Shown: one piece after another, positions 32,369 through 41,736 of the stretch | Layout of the letters: every line of letters begins with the position of its first letter | Position numbering within the stretch: the first letter of the stretch is position 1 | Source: Bacillus sp. 103mf | Lineage (GTDB): Bacteria > Bacillota > Bacilli > Bacillales > Bacillaceae_G | DNA length: 53,698 nucleotides | Assembly: GCF_900116295.1 (NCBI RefSeq) | Contig: NZ_FPAF01000020.1 | Location: 1-53,698 of the forward strand | Direction: 5' to 3' | Notes under the pieces: generated by a model | Databases searched by the model: none | What the model saw: only the letters and a program-made list of their open reading frames with translations | What the model was told of the DNA's origin: nothing | Made by a program: the position numbers and the translations under genes

Positions 32369-33175
32369 TTAGAAACAATCCCAATTGTATAACACATCTG
32401 AAAAGTCTAACCGAGCTAAGTCATCTTTATTAATAAAAAAGTTTGCAACACCTGAATCTCCCCACATAATTCCTAAATCATCATCTGTATCAATCTGTAA
32501 AAGCAACGTATCATATTTGCTCCCCTCATCTCGTGGATCATACTGTGTAAAGAATGGATACCCACCAATCCTATGTCCTATATTACTCATATGATCAACG
32601 TATAACTCCCATAACTCAATCGTTCTATCACCGTCTTGTACCTCTTTTTCCCCCTCAAAACCCACAAGGAACTCACTTCCGAATCGGTAATCACAAGTTG
32701 TAACTGGCTGTAATCTTTCTTCAAATACAAGTTTCGCTTCCAAAGGAGAAATAAACTCTTCATCATCCTCGCCAATATCATAGTTAAACTCAGTAACCAA
32801 TTTACTTTTGTCTTTGATAATATCTTGACGATATATAACTCTAAACCCTTCTTGGGTTGTAGGATTATCGAAATCCGCCCCAACTAAATCATCTGTAGCA
32901 TCTACAAAGAATTGTAAGATGCCCTGTGTCGGCATGTTATCGATATGCGGCATATCTTCAAAATTGATTTGCGCCAGCAAACGCAATGTCTCCCCTTGTT
33001 TGTTTTTAGGGAGTTCCTCACCAATTAGCAAATAAGGATCTCCACCAATTTTACTCTCCCATAACTCTGTAGTCCCTACTTTACCTGTCATTTTTAGTGT
33101 TGGTTTTAATGATTTTAAAATATCTTCTTTATAGTTTTCTAATTGCTTAGGAATATATAACTCTATATCTTTCAT
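32369..33175 (-). CDS. DUF1963 (YwqG family) protein
   Basis: 268 residues. Typical family blocks: KVGTTELWESKIGGDPYLLI, RLLAQINFEDMPHIDNMPTQ, GILQFFVDATDDLVGADF, NIGHRIGGYPFFTQYDPRDE, LLLQIDTDDDLGIMWGDSGV, ANFFINKDDLARLDFSDVLY. The closest named relative is B. subtilis YwqG, function unknown; the gene symbol is left blank. It is followed by the frameshifted 31770 gene in the same direction. GGGGG lies before the ATG. Confidence 0.85.
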   Translation of the reverse strand: MKDIELYIPKQLENYKEDILKSLKPTLKMTGKVGTTELWESKIGGDPYLLIGEELPKNKQGETLRLLAQINFEDMPHIDNMPTQGILQFFVDATDDLVGADFDNPTTQEGFRVIYRQDIIKDKSKLVTEFNYDIGEDDEEFISPLEAKLVFEERLQPVTTCDYRFGSEFLVGFEGEKEVQDGDRTIELWELYVDHMSNIGHRIGGYPFFTQYDPRDEGSKYDTLLLQIDTDDDLGIMWGDSGVANFFINKDDLARLDFSDVLYNWDCF

Positions 33176-33359
33176 TTAGAATCCCCCTGTTTTTATTTAA
33201 ATGTTAACATAACAAAACATCTTATACATATATTTCCTATGTGGTAGTTACATGGCTGGCATTGTTTGTGCTTACAAATTGAGATTTTATTTAAAATGTG
33301 AGGGTGATTTTTTCAGGCTATTGTAGATATCATGGTTTGACTAAGCTCTTCTTTTTACA
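33176..33359. other. Short spacer
   Basis: Nothing recognised. Confidence 0.4.
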
Positions 33360-33824
33360 TCACCAAACAGATAGCCTTGTTCTTGTATCATTTTCGTCAG
33401 TTATATATTCAACATTCTCAAACCCACAATCTCTTGCATTGTCATATAATAATTCGAGGTCTTTCTTATTTTTGCAGTATATCGTGACATAACTACAATC
33501 AACCACTAACAGAACAAGTTGACACTTGCTTCCAATAAACTCTTCATAGGTATCAATATCGGAGAATTTACCTTTTAAATATGCTTGTAAGTCAGCGAAA
33601 ATCATATAATATTTATTACCTTCCAATAGATTTTTGAGTTCAGCCCCGTCAATAATATCTCTATCTTCTGAGAAAAGTTCTTTACCTAATTGGTCATTTT
33701 CTACTATATATGACTCACCATCGCCAATTCGCCAACTAAAAACAGTAATGTCGATTGGCTTTAGCACTTCTCCAAGCAAACTTCCATATTCGTTTGGAAC
33801 TTCAAAACGAATTCCTCTCCTCAT
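33360..33824 (-). CDS. DUF2691 family protein
   Basis: 154 residues, MRRGIRFEVPNEYGSLLGEV, LKPIDITVFSWRIGDGESYI, KYYMIFADLQAYLKGKFSDI. The opening RRGI.FE.PNEYG and the W-x-IG-x-GE block are typical of DUF2691, a family of unknown function nearly restricted to Bacillus. GGGGGAGGCG precedes the ATG. Single gene. Confidence 0.75.
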   Translation of the reverse strand: MRRGIRFEVPNEYGSLLGEVLKPIDITVFSWRIGDGESYIVENDQLGKELFSEDRDIIDGAELKNLLEGNKYYMIFADLQAYLKGKFSDIDTYEEFIGSKCQLVLLVVDCSYVTIYCKNKKDLELLYDNARDCGFENVEYITDENDTRTRLSVW

Positions 33825-33949
33825 AACATCGCCTCCCCCTCAAGATTATTATAAAACGAAACAGTTTGATAGCTATGCAGCAATTTTTCTTTTCGTGGCA
33901 TTCTTTTTTCTCATATGATCGTAATCGGTGTCTACCACTCAATCTAATC

Positions 33950-35323
33950 TCACAACTCATCAATTCTTACACAAGACATACCTCGGCTTGATAGTTCTTG
34001 AAAGACATCTTTTAATGCATGAATGGTATTCATAGGAGCATCTTCATCCGCTCCAAAGGTTTTTCCACAATCATGCAAGAGGATGATATCTCCATTTTTC
34101 ATATCCCGTAATAGTCTTTTTTTAACTTTTTCACTGCCGCCTTTACTGCCCCAATCCTCTGCCATTACCGATCATAGGATGATCTTGTACTTTTTCATTA
34201 GAAAAAAATCGGATACGTTTAATAGTCCCCATGGCGGACGGTAATAGATGGGACGTTCCCCAGTAATGTTTTCAATGATTGAAGCACTCTTCCTTAAATG
34301 CCTCCTTATCATCCAATGGTCCATAATCCAGTTGGACTTGTGCACGTAATTATGAATTCCTATTAAATGTCCCTCTGCTCGTATTCTTTCAATTAACTCA
34401 GGATATTGTTCCGCTTTAGAACCAACGACAAAAAATGTCGCTTTCATATTATTTATTTTTAACAAGTCCAATAGCTGCGGAGTATAAATAGAGTTTGAAC
34501 CGTCATCAAAAGTAAAAGCAATTTTTGCAGAAGAATCTTTCCTTTTTAACACTCCGATACCAAAACCGGCAGTAAGAATATATGGAACAAGCCAGTATAA
34601 TGCTAGTAAAAACAACACCAGTAAAATAACCTTAACCATTTCCTGCACTCTCCCCTCTCTATAATTTCTGTTCTTGCATTTTTTTCGTAGGACAATGCTG
34701 AAAATAAAAGACAAGATAAAAGGTCCGCCGCCAAGTATAAAAGGAAGAAATCTTCCATAACGTACCCCTGCAAATGGGCTGCTTACCGATATAGTATAAG
34801 GCAATATCCCTAAGGCGGTCGTCCATATAAAAACCCTTCTATTTACTCCCAATATACCTGCCGTATAGTTTATGAAATGATAAGGAACCAACGGTACAAA
34901 ACGCAGAATCAAAAGCCCTGTATCTCCTTGTTTTTGTAGCCAACGATCTATTTTTATCAAGTAAGGATTAGTCAATGATTCAATGATTGAACGAGCGAGC
35001 CAATCGGATAGATAATATGCAAGGACTGCTCCTAAGATCCCGCCAATCCATGAATAGAATCCCCCTGCAACTGCACCGTATATTTCTATAAGAAAAAGAG
35101 AAACAAATTCGCCAGGCACAGGTATTACATTGACAACCGTTTGAATCATAATACCTAACAATATCCCGAAAACACCGAGATAGCGAATGGATTCAAGCCA
35201 TACTTTTTCCGATCCTGTATGAAGAAAATACAAATAAATTCCTGTAAGAAGTAAGAAGACAATTAAACTTCCAATAGATAGAGAGCGAGCTACTGGTTTC
35301 TTGAACTTGTATGACGCAAACAT
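33950..35323 (-). pseudogene. VTT-domain membrane protein read into a polysaccharide deacetylase, broken by one stop
   Basis: The first ~220 residues are a TVP38/DedA-type VTT membrane domain (NVIPVPGEFVSLFLIEIYGA; RFVPLVPYHFINYTAGILGV). Without a stop the frame continues through EGRVQEMVKVILLVLF into a NodB deacetylase domain: IAFTFDDGSNSIYTPQLLDL, ATFFVVGSKAEQYPELIERI, HNYVHKSNWIMDHWMIRR, RPIYYRPPWG. AGGGGAG and an ATG at the junction suggest two genes that became fused. At 34172-34174 a TGA stands where tryptophan is expected (KIIL-stop-SVMAEDWGSKGG), and the frame then continues to 33950 (IILLHDCGKTFGAD; SCVRIDEL). One nonsense change thus kills the deacetylase tail. Confidence 0.7.
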
Positions 35324-35472
35324 TCCCCCCCATATTTCACCTTGTTAATTATGAACCAACTGAATACATTAGGTCAGGTACATTGGAATTGTTTTCTTTT
35401 GTATTCATAATGACTTCTACTGATGCTTTACGTTGCAGAGAAAAACTGGCTACATAAATTAAAATCAACAAC

Positions 35473-35503
35473 AAAAAAGCAACCGCCCTTGCAGACGGTT
35501 TTA
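35473..35503 (-). terminator. Terminator of the 35512 gene
   Basis: Reading minus: AACCGTCTGCAAGGGCGGTTGC followed by TTTTTT. Confidence 0.65.
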
Positions 35504-35511
35504 CTTTACGC

Positions 35512-35886
35512 TTATATATTTACTTTCTCTAACTCCATTTCCATGGTATTTAATACGTTTTCTTTCAAATAAAGAAACGCTGCTTGCTCTTCTTTCGTCA
35601 TACCACGAAAATCATGTATTCCATCTAGCAATAACCAACGCGCATCACCTATGATATTCCGATACCGCTTCCGTTCTATCTCATTAGGTATAGATGTGAG
35701 CATTTTCTCGACACTAGCAATTAAGAATCTACGCTTTACCCCATCAATAAAATATACCGAAATGTAATCAATCGCTTTATTAATTTCGAAATAATATGTA
35801 TTATGACCACGCTTCACTTCTGCAATATGCAATATTAACTCCTGTCCTTCTGATACGGATACTTTATACTTCGCCAACTGCTTCAT
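35512..35886 (-). CDS. Hypothetical protein, 124 residues
   Basis: MKQLAKYKVSVSEGQELILH, KAIDYISVYFIDGVKRRFLI, ERKRYRNIIGDARWLLLDGI, KEEQAAFLYLKENVLNTMEM. A beta-rich first half and a helical second half; no signal peptide or membrane segment. Not recognised. AAAGGAGAGAAGAAA precedes the ATG. Own terminator. Confidence 0.55.
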   Translation of the reverse strand: MKQLAKYKVSVSEGQELILHIAEVKRGHNTYYFEINKAIDYISVYFIDGVKRRFLIASVEKMLTSIPNEIERKRYRNIIGDARWLLLDGIHDFRGMTKEEQAAFLYLKENVLNTMEMELEKVNI

Positions 35887-36048
35887 TTTCTTCTCTCCTT
35901 TACTGTAATTCGTCCCTCTATTACATGTAAAATTTTAGCACTTTAAAGTTAACGAAATGTAAATAGAGTATAAATTTCCCATTAATGATGGTTAAATTTA
36001 CTTTTTATATATTTCCATGTGGAAAATTAATAAAATACCCCTTCCGAA

Positions 36049-36062
36049 AGAACGTTTGTTCG
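36049..36062 (+). promoter_or_regulatory. LexA (SOS) box of the uvrX-yolD operon
   Basis: AGAACGTTTGTTCG matches the Bacillus LexA/DinR consensus CGAACNNNNGTTCG with one difference; a second half-match (GACAAATGTTCT) lies 16-20 bases further on. Confidence 0.75.
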
Positions 36063-36105
36063 TATATAACAAGGACAAATGTTCTCATTATTAGGAGTGA
36101 TTGCT

Positions 36106-37370
36106 TTGTATGACTATTCTCTTTTACCAAAACGGAAGATCTTATGTGTGGATTTACGAAGTTTTTACGCTAGCGTTTCCTGCATCAAAATGGGTTTCGA
36201 TCCCTTACGTACAAAACTAGCTGTTGTTGGCGATGCGAATAGGCAAGGGTCAATTGTGTTAGCTGCAACCCCTCCTCTAAAAAAATAGGAGTTAAAAAGG
36301 TGAGTTGGTTATATGAGATTCCACGACGGTACGACGTACTTATTGTCAATCCACAAATGGAGACTTATATAAGGTGTTCGAATTACATAACAACATTAGC
36401 TCTACAATACGTCGCCTTTGAGGATTTTCATCAATATAGCATTGATGAATTCTTTATGGACGTTACGGCAAGTTTACATCTATTCGCACAAAATCCATAC
36501 GAATTTGCTATGAAGTTCAAAAAAGAAATATATCAAAAGACACGTATTGATAGCACAATTGGAATTGGTCCTAATTTATTAATGAGTAAAGTTGTTCTTG
36601 ATGTGGAAGCGAAAAAAAACACTGACGGGATTGCATATTGGAGTTATGAAGATGTACCGGAAAAACTATGGCCAATCCATCCACTCAGCAAATTTTGGGG
36701 AACATCGAGTAAAACCGAAGCAAAGTTTAATCGAAAAGGTATCCATACAATCCGTAATTTGGCCCATTACCCTATCAAGTACCTAAAGGAATCATTCGGT
36801 ATCATTGGAGAAGAACTTCATTTACATAGTAATGGCATTGATTTTAGTCTCATTTCTGAAAAATATATACCGAATGAGACTTCAATCGGTAAAAGTCAAA
36901 TACTCATGCGAGATTATAAAACAGATGAAGTTCAGCCAGTCCTCTTAGAACATACCGAAGAAGTTTGTTATAGATTAAGGCAAAAAAGAAAATTATCAAG
37001 GACTATACAATTTTCCATCAGCTACAGCAAAGACTATCCAGGTGGATTCAAAAAACTTGTACATTAGAACGACCTACAAATTTAACTTTAGATATATACC
37101 GTGTTTGTTTCATGTTTTTAAAGCAGCTCCATACAGGGGGAACCGATTCGTACAATAAGCATTGCACTAACTAATTTAGTGAACGAGGGTGAAGAACAAA
37201 TTAGTCTTTTTGATGACATACGAATAAGAGAAAGAGAAATTATACTAGCCAGAACGATGGATGAAATACGAACACGGTTTAGTAAGAATAGCATTTTAAG
37301 AGATGTGTCCTATACTTCTGCCGCAACAGGAAGATACAGAAATACGCTTATTGGAGGGCATAAAGCATGA
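36106..37370 (+). pseudogene. uvrX: UvrX-like Y-family DNA polymerase, three homopolymer frameshifts
   Basis: Start TTG 36106 (TTAGGAGTGATTGC upstream): LYDYSLLPKRKILCVDLRSF. Catalytic parts are present: CVDLRSFYAS, and FEDFHQYSIDEFFMDVT. The frame is broken three times, each in a homopolymer: A7 at 36279-36285 (A8 restores LKKIGVKKVSWLYEIP), A6 at 37050-37055 (A7 restores FKKTCTLERPTNLTLDIYR) and G5 at 37136-37140 (G4 restores HTGEPIRTISIAL). Correcting all three gives 421 residues, the normal UvrX size, ending ISLFDD...LIGGHKA. The errors may be real or sequencing artefacts. The stop overlaps the yolD ATG. Confidence 0.85.
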
Positions 37371-37714
37371 ACAATACAGGAGTACCGAAAATGAAAGGTC
37401 GTGGCATGGTGAAGTGGCAGCCGTTTGCGTCAATGCCAGAGCAATTTGCTGGTATAAAACAAATTGTTGAAGAACACACAAAAATACCACGCCCTATTCT
37501 TACACAAGATGCCAAAGAAGAAATCGAAAGAGAACTACTTGAATCAATGAAATTACAAAAAACAATTATGATTTCTTATTACCAAAACGGACAGATTCTA
37601 CATGAGACAGTCGTTACAAAAGTGATTGCACGCCAAACAAGAATGGTGTTTTTTCAAGACTTGTTTGGGTTTACATTACGTTTAAAATTTGATGATATTG
37701 TAAGTGTTGATTAG
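37367..37714 (+). CDS. YolD-like protein
   Basis: 115 residues with KGRGMVKWQPFASMPEQFAG and EEHTKIPRPILTQDAKEEIE, the YolD signature, ending FTLRLKFDDIVSVD. Its ATG overlaps the stop of the uvrX frame (ATGA), so the pair was translationally coupled in an SOS operon. Role not established; probably linked to the polymerase. Followed by a terminator at 37868-37902. Confidence 0.88.
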   Translation: MNNTGVPKMKGRGMVKWQPFASMPEQFAGIKQIVEEHTKIPRPILTQDAKEEIERELLESMKLQKTIMISYYQNGQILHETVVTKVIARQTRMVFFQDLFGFTLRLKFDDIVSVD

Positions 37715-37867
37715 GATCTATTAATGACTATTTTAGGTGTATATACGTATCAGTAGCTGTAATATGATACATAGTTTCTTTCGAATATACGTATTAGTGT
37801 TCATATTTTTCGTTTTATAGTGGTTTTCCCTAGTGAATTATCAGTGAAATCAAGTACGTATAAATGT

Positions 37868-37902
37868 CAAAGGCTTCCTCAATGGAATCGAGGAAGCCTT
37901 TG
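37868..37902 (+). terminator. Terminator of the uvrX-yolD operon
   Basis: CAAAGGCTTCCTC / GAGGAAGCCTTTG hairpin. Confidence 0.8.
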
Positions 37903-37972
37903 CTTCTCTAAACTATATAGACTTTTTCAATGGACTCTATTACATACTGTATTTTGTTAAATTTAATTCTAA

Positions 37973-39004
37973 TTAATCATTATTAAAGAAACCAATATTA
38001 GGATCAATCAGCAAAGTTCTATCTAAAAAGAGATTTCCTAACTCACATGAAGTTTCAGGAAGATAGGCACAACTATGGCATGCTGCACCATTAAGATTAT
38101 TGACACCTTGACCAGAAGATTTTCCAATCTCCGAACAAACTGAATCAGAACTGCACCATCTTGCCTTATCTATGGCCTTATAGACTATTGAGAAGAAATT
38201 CTCTTGCTTCCCCATTCTAACAAGTCCTCCAAATGTTCCGTCAATATCTCCTGATGATGTATAAATCAATATTCCGCATTGATTATCATTAAAATATAGA
38301 CGTTCACGGAGTGAAGCAGAATTGTAACCGCAAGTTAAAGCAAGTTCGTCAATTATGATGTGGGATAGATTATGAAGCAGAACATTTCTAGGATTTATTA
38401 AAGAATCATCAACGGCTGATCCTCGTTTTTCAACACGTGTAAGCAATCTATTAAAGTATTTTGAAACATCTGTTCTTTGTTCCCACAACATCAACTTCTC
38501 TAAATTTATGGTAAAGAAAATTCCCTCACCATAAACTTTATAAGCTAGCAGCCAATTATTATTTGGCAAATCGGGTTCTTTAAATAATAACTTTTTCCCT
38601 TTTGATATTTCATTTTGCCCTGCTGCATCTTCATTTGTAGTAAGTCTATTAAATCCTGTTAAAGCAATTGTTTCTTTTAATTTTGTAACTCTATTAATAA
38701 GATTAAAATAAGTAGCTATATTGTCTTCAATTACCTGTTCACAATTCCATTCTTTTTTCACCTTTAAGTTTTTAGTGTCGATTTCTTGTAAAAGCGTTTT
38801 AAACTCTTTTTTCCTTAACTCAGTTTCTGCATTTCTAGGGTTTATTTGTTCAGAGGATTGTTTACCCTCTAATCCCCCTTCAAGATAAAGAATAGCAAGC
38901 TCAATGTCTGATTGACTATATTCTTGTATTTCAGGCGGACATAACTTTTTTACTATCTTAATCTTATCTTCAAGATTATCTGTAACATTCTTTATCAATT
39001 GCAC
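37973..39004 (-). pseudogene. DrmB-like DUF1998 protein, C-terminal half only
   Basis: 343 codons. The end carries the DUF1998 cysteine signature: CSSDSVCSEIGKSSGQG then LNGAACHSCAYLPETSCELG, with NVLLHNLSHIIIDELALTCG and GILIYTSSGDIDGTFGGLVR before it. This matches the C-terminus of DrmB, a core protein of DISARM anti-phage systems, usually ~600 residues. The N-terminal half is missing: at about 38998 the sequence passes into an IS6-type transposase remnant in another frame. The apparent start lies in the junction, so this is a truncated gene. drmA, drmC and drmMI are absent. Confidence 0.7.
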
Positions 39005-39339
39005 GATACAGGTAACGCCATTCTCCTTTGACTTTTATATAGGTCTCATCCAATTTCCAAGATAGTTGTACTCTTTTATTTTTCTTCTTCCAAATTTGCT
39101 AGAGAAGGTTTCCGTATTCATGAACCCAGCGCATGATAGTTGTTGGGTGAACTGAGATTCCACGTTCTTTTAAAATTTCAGAGACATCACGATAACTTAA
39201 AGAAAAACGACAATAGTAGCCGACGGCTACCAAAATAATATCTTTCTTGAACTGTTTTCCTTTAAAATATCGCATTTGTGTTTCTCCTTACTCTTTTTTC
39301 TAGAGTGTAATCTCATTTAGAAAACTTTGCAACAGAACC
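38998..39339 (-). mobile_element. IS6/IS240-type insertion sequence remnant
   Basis: The terminal repeat GGTTCTGTTGCAAAGTTTT reads on the minus strand from 39339 to 39321. ATG at 39275 starts MRYFKGKQFKKDIILVAVGY, then YRDVSEILKERGISVHPTTI, MRWVHEYGNLL, a TAG, and KLDETYIKVKGEWRYLYRAID, where the match ends. This is the N-terminal third of an IS240-type transposase including the first catalytic D of DETYIKVKG. The other end is gone, apparently together with the front of the DrmB gene. Confidence 0.8.
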
Positions 39340-39413
39340 GTAATATTGAAATTACTCTACCCTTCTCAAAAATATTAAGAAAAAATTAACAATTATAAAT
39401 GATGAACGGAATT

Positions 39414-40400
39414 CTATAATCTACCTGATGTCATAAAAAGACCAAACACACGATTCCTATGATAATGAATATTATCAAGTGATGGTTTAAAGAAGTCCTC
39501 TGTAGGGATAAAAATCTGTTTTCCATTATAACCCTTTAAAAAATCACTTTCAATTTTGGGATGTACTAATAGTGTATAGTCTTCATTTAATGTAAAAAAA
39601 CCTTTATCAAAAGCCCAATGTATATCTCTGCTTAAAGCTAATCCATTATTAGGTAGGTACAACCCACCATGACTTTTAGGCTTAATATGTGCTGCTTCTA
39701 AATTTAAGAAATTACCGTATCTAATAATGCTTCCAGTTACAGCGCACCTTCCATTATATGCAACCATTGTGAAATCTCTAAAACTAGTGGAAGTAAATAA
39801 ATCCGATAGTTGCGTATCTGAGTTTTGAATTTTTCGAGGTACGCTTGAATCTACAACTACTTGTATAGGAGCTGTATGTAATGAATTGATTTTTCTTTCA
39901 ATTTCATCAATAGTGCCTTCATAAATTGCAGCGCTATCTCTAATATCACAAGAATCAATAATTTTTTCACATTTTTGATAATAATCAACTTCTGCAGGAG
40001 TAACTCTATCTAAAAAATATACTGTTTGTTTTTCTTCTTCTACAATTTCACCTTTTCTCATCACAATAATATCATTTGTTTCAAAAAGACGCTGATTCAT
40101 TTCCAAAGAATTATTGGAGTATATTCTAAACTCATTTCTTGGACGCTTAGAGGTACTACCATTATATTTATCATTGTGATAAATGTAGTTACAATAAACT
40201 TTTTCAACATTTTTTGAATACAAAGGAATGATTGGTAATAATGAAGAATCGTTTTTGACATACTTAGCCAGTGGAGGGAAAATAGAAAGGACTCTATCAT
40301 CTTTAGATATATATATATATCTACCTCGAGATGGCTTGCCTCCGGGTTCTTTTATACTTCCTAACTCTTGGTGTCCTAATTTTTTCAAGTAGTACGTCAT
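39414..40400 (-). CDS. HNH endonuclease, probable restriction enzyme
   Basis: 328 residues. The C-terminal part FTMVAYNGRCAVTGSIIRYG, LEAAHIKPKSHGGLYLPNNG and LALSRDIHWAFDKGFFTLNE is an HNH_2-type nuclease domain, with the HIKP histidine and the later N/H residues. The N-terminal ~150 residues (RGRYIYISKDDRVLSIFP; RNEFRIYSNN) may be a target-recognition domain, perhaps B3/EcoRII-N-like, but this is uncertain. Located downstream of two C5 methyltransferases in the same direction, with its own leader after a terminator, it is the likely restriction subunit. GGGGGGAGC precedes the ATG. Confidence 0.75.
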   Translation of the reverse strand: MTYYLKKLGHQELGSIKEPGGKPSRGRYIYISKDDRVLSIFPPLAKYVKNDSSLLPIIPLYSKNVEKVYCNYIYHNDKYNGSTSKRPRNEFRIYSNNSLEMNQRLFETNDIIVMRKGEIVEEEKQTVYFLDRVTPAEVDYYQKCEKIIDSCDIRDSAAIYEGTIDEIERKINSLHTAPIQVVVDSSVPRKIQNSDTQLSDLFTSTSFRDFTMVAYNGRCAVTGSIIRYGNFLNLEAAHIKPKSHGGLYLPNNGLALSRDIHWAFDKGFFTLNEDYTLLVHPKIESDFLKGYNGKQIFIPTEDFFKPSLDNIHYHRNRVFGLFMTSGRL

Positions 40401-40490
40401 ATCTTGCTCCCCCCGATATGTATAAATAATTATTGTTTTTCTGTATTAAACACATTTCTTTATAATTAGATTTTACATGTTTTTACATAA

Positions 40491-40523
40491 AAAAAGAAGC
40501 TTGATAAGCTTCTCAAAAAAAGA
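40491..40523 (-). terminator. Terminator after the methyltransferase pair
   Basis: Reading minus: GAGAAGCTTATCAAGCTTC followed by TTTTTTT, between the second methyltransferase and the nuclease gene. Confidence 0.75.
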
Positions 40524-40525
40524 GT

Positions 40526-41734
40526 TTATAATAATAATTCAAGAGCCTGTGCCAACTTTTCAGAGAATTTAGGAGGAACGGCATTCCCAATCATTTTATA
40601 GTTATCCCCTGCACTAGATATAAATTCATAGTCATCATCAAATGTCTGTAATCTTGCAGCTTCACGTACAGTAATTGTACGTGCTTGAGCAGGATCAGGA
40701 TGGATATGTCTTAGCCCATCTTTATAGAGATGGGCAGGAATAGTGTTACTAGGCTGATCCCATCTTAATACATGATACTTGTGAACGTTTGAAGTTTTTC
40801 CTGTAATTTGGGTGTAAAGTTGTTTTAAAGCTTCACTCGAAGTGTATTTACAATGACCACTTTCGATATCTTCAGCCAGTAATTGAAAAGTCCCAATATC
40901 TCGTTTGCTATGAAACCTCGGTAAATGATTCGAAATTTTATAACTCAGAGAATGCGAAAACCTTTTACCACTTACTTTGATTTCCTCATCTAAAGGCAGT
41001 AATTTAGGCAAATCTTCAATTGCATCTCGAACAGTTTTAGTCGACTCTTTATATTTTGGAAGATGTTCTGTATAGAAAAATTTTAAAAGTTTTTGCGCAT
41101 CAGGATACAAATCTTTTCTCAACCCAATAATAATTACACGTTTTCTTTTTTGCGGAACACCGTATTCGGATAAATCTATTTGTGCATACATTTTTAAATC
41201 ATCAATTATTTCATATCCAGATTGTTCGATGTCATTCTTTATAAGTTCTGTAACAGGAATACCTCCAGGTTTAGCACTTAATATTCCAGGTACATTCTCA
41301 AAAACAAATAATTTCGGTTGGTATCTTCTTACAATTTCCAGATAACTTTCGAACAAGTAATTCCTATAATCATCACGCATACCATTTTCATCCCGTATTC
41401 TGCCTGCTACTGAATATGCTTGACAAGGGGGGCCACCGATTATTAAATCTAATGATTTTCCCTCTAACAATTTATCTAATCCTTCATGGGTTCCGTAATT
41501 AGGGTCATTCAACCATCCTTTAAATAACTCTTCCGTTCGTTGAATATCAAATCTTAGCACCCTTTTGTTAGCATCTGTTACGTTCCATTTGGTAATTAGC
41601 CTGTTTATAAGATTTTGTACTTGAGGCTTTTCCCATTCTACAGCAGCTAGCATGTTAAAATAAGTTTTTTTTTCAAACCCTTCAGAAAGTCCTCCACAAC
41701 CAGCAAAAATATCTATAAAATTACATTGAACCAT
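40526..41734 (-). CDS. C5-cytosine DNA methyltransferase 2
   Basis: 402 residues with all main C5-MTase motifs: I (IDIFAGCGGLSEGF), IV (GGPPCQAYSVAGR, catalytic Cys), VI (ENVPGI), VIII (QKRKRVIIIG), IX (TVREAARLQTFDDDYEF) and X (MIGNAVPPKFSEKLA). It methylates cytosine in a specific site; the variable region between VIII and IX (~110 residues) sets the target. It starts 2 nt after the stop of methyltransferase 1, so the two are co-translated. Confidence 0.92.
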   Translation of the reverse strand: MVQCNFIDIFAGCGGLSEGFEKKTYFNMLAAVEWEKPQVQNLINRLITKWNVTDANKRVLRFDIQRTEELFKGWLNDPNYGTHEGLDKLLEGKSLDLIIGGPPCQAYSVAGRIRDENGMRDDYRNYLFESYLEIVRRYQPKLFVFENVPGILSAKPGGIPVTELIKNDIEQSGYEIIDDLKMYAQIDLSEYGVPQKRKRVIIIGLRKDLYPDAQKLLKFFYTEHLPKYKESTKTVRDAIEDLPKLLPLDEEIKVSGKRFSHSLSYKISNHLPRFHSKRDIGTFQLLAEDIESGHCKYTSSEALKQLYTQITGKTSNVHKYHVLRWDQPSNTIPAHLYKDGLRHIHPDPAQARTITVREAARLQTFDDDYEFISSAGDNYKMIGNAVPPKFSEKLAQALELLL

Positions 41735-41736
41735 AG

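Noticed and set aside
35826-35841. TATGCAATATT inside the 35512 gene as a PlcR box
   Set aside because: Only the left half fits; the TNCATA half is absent and it lies in coding sequence.
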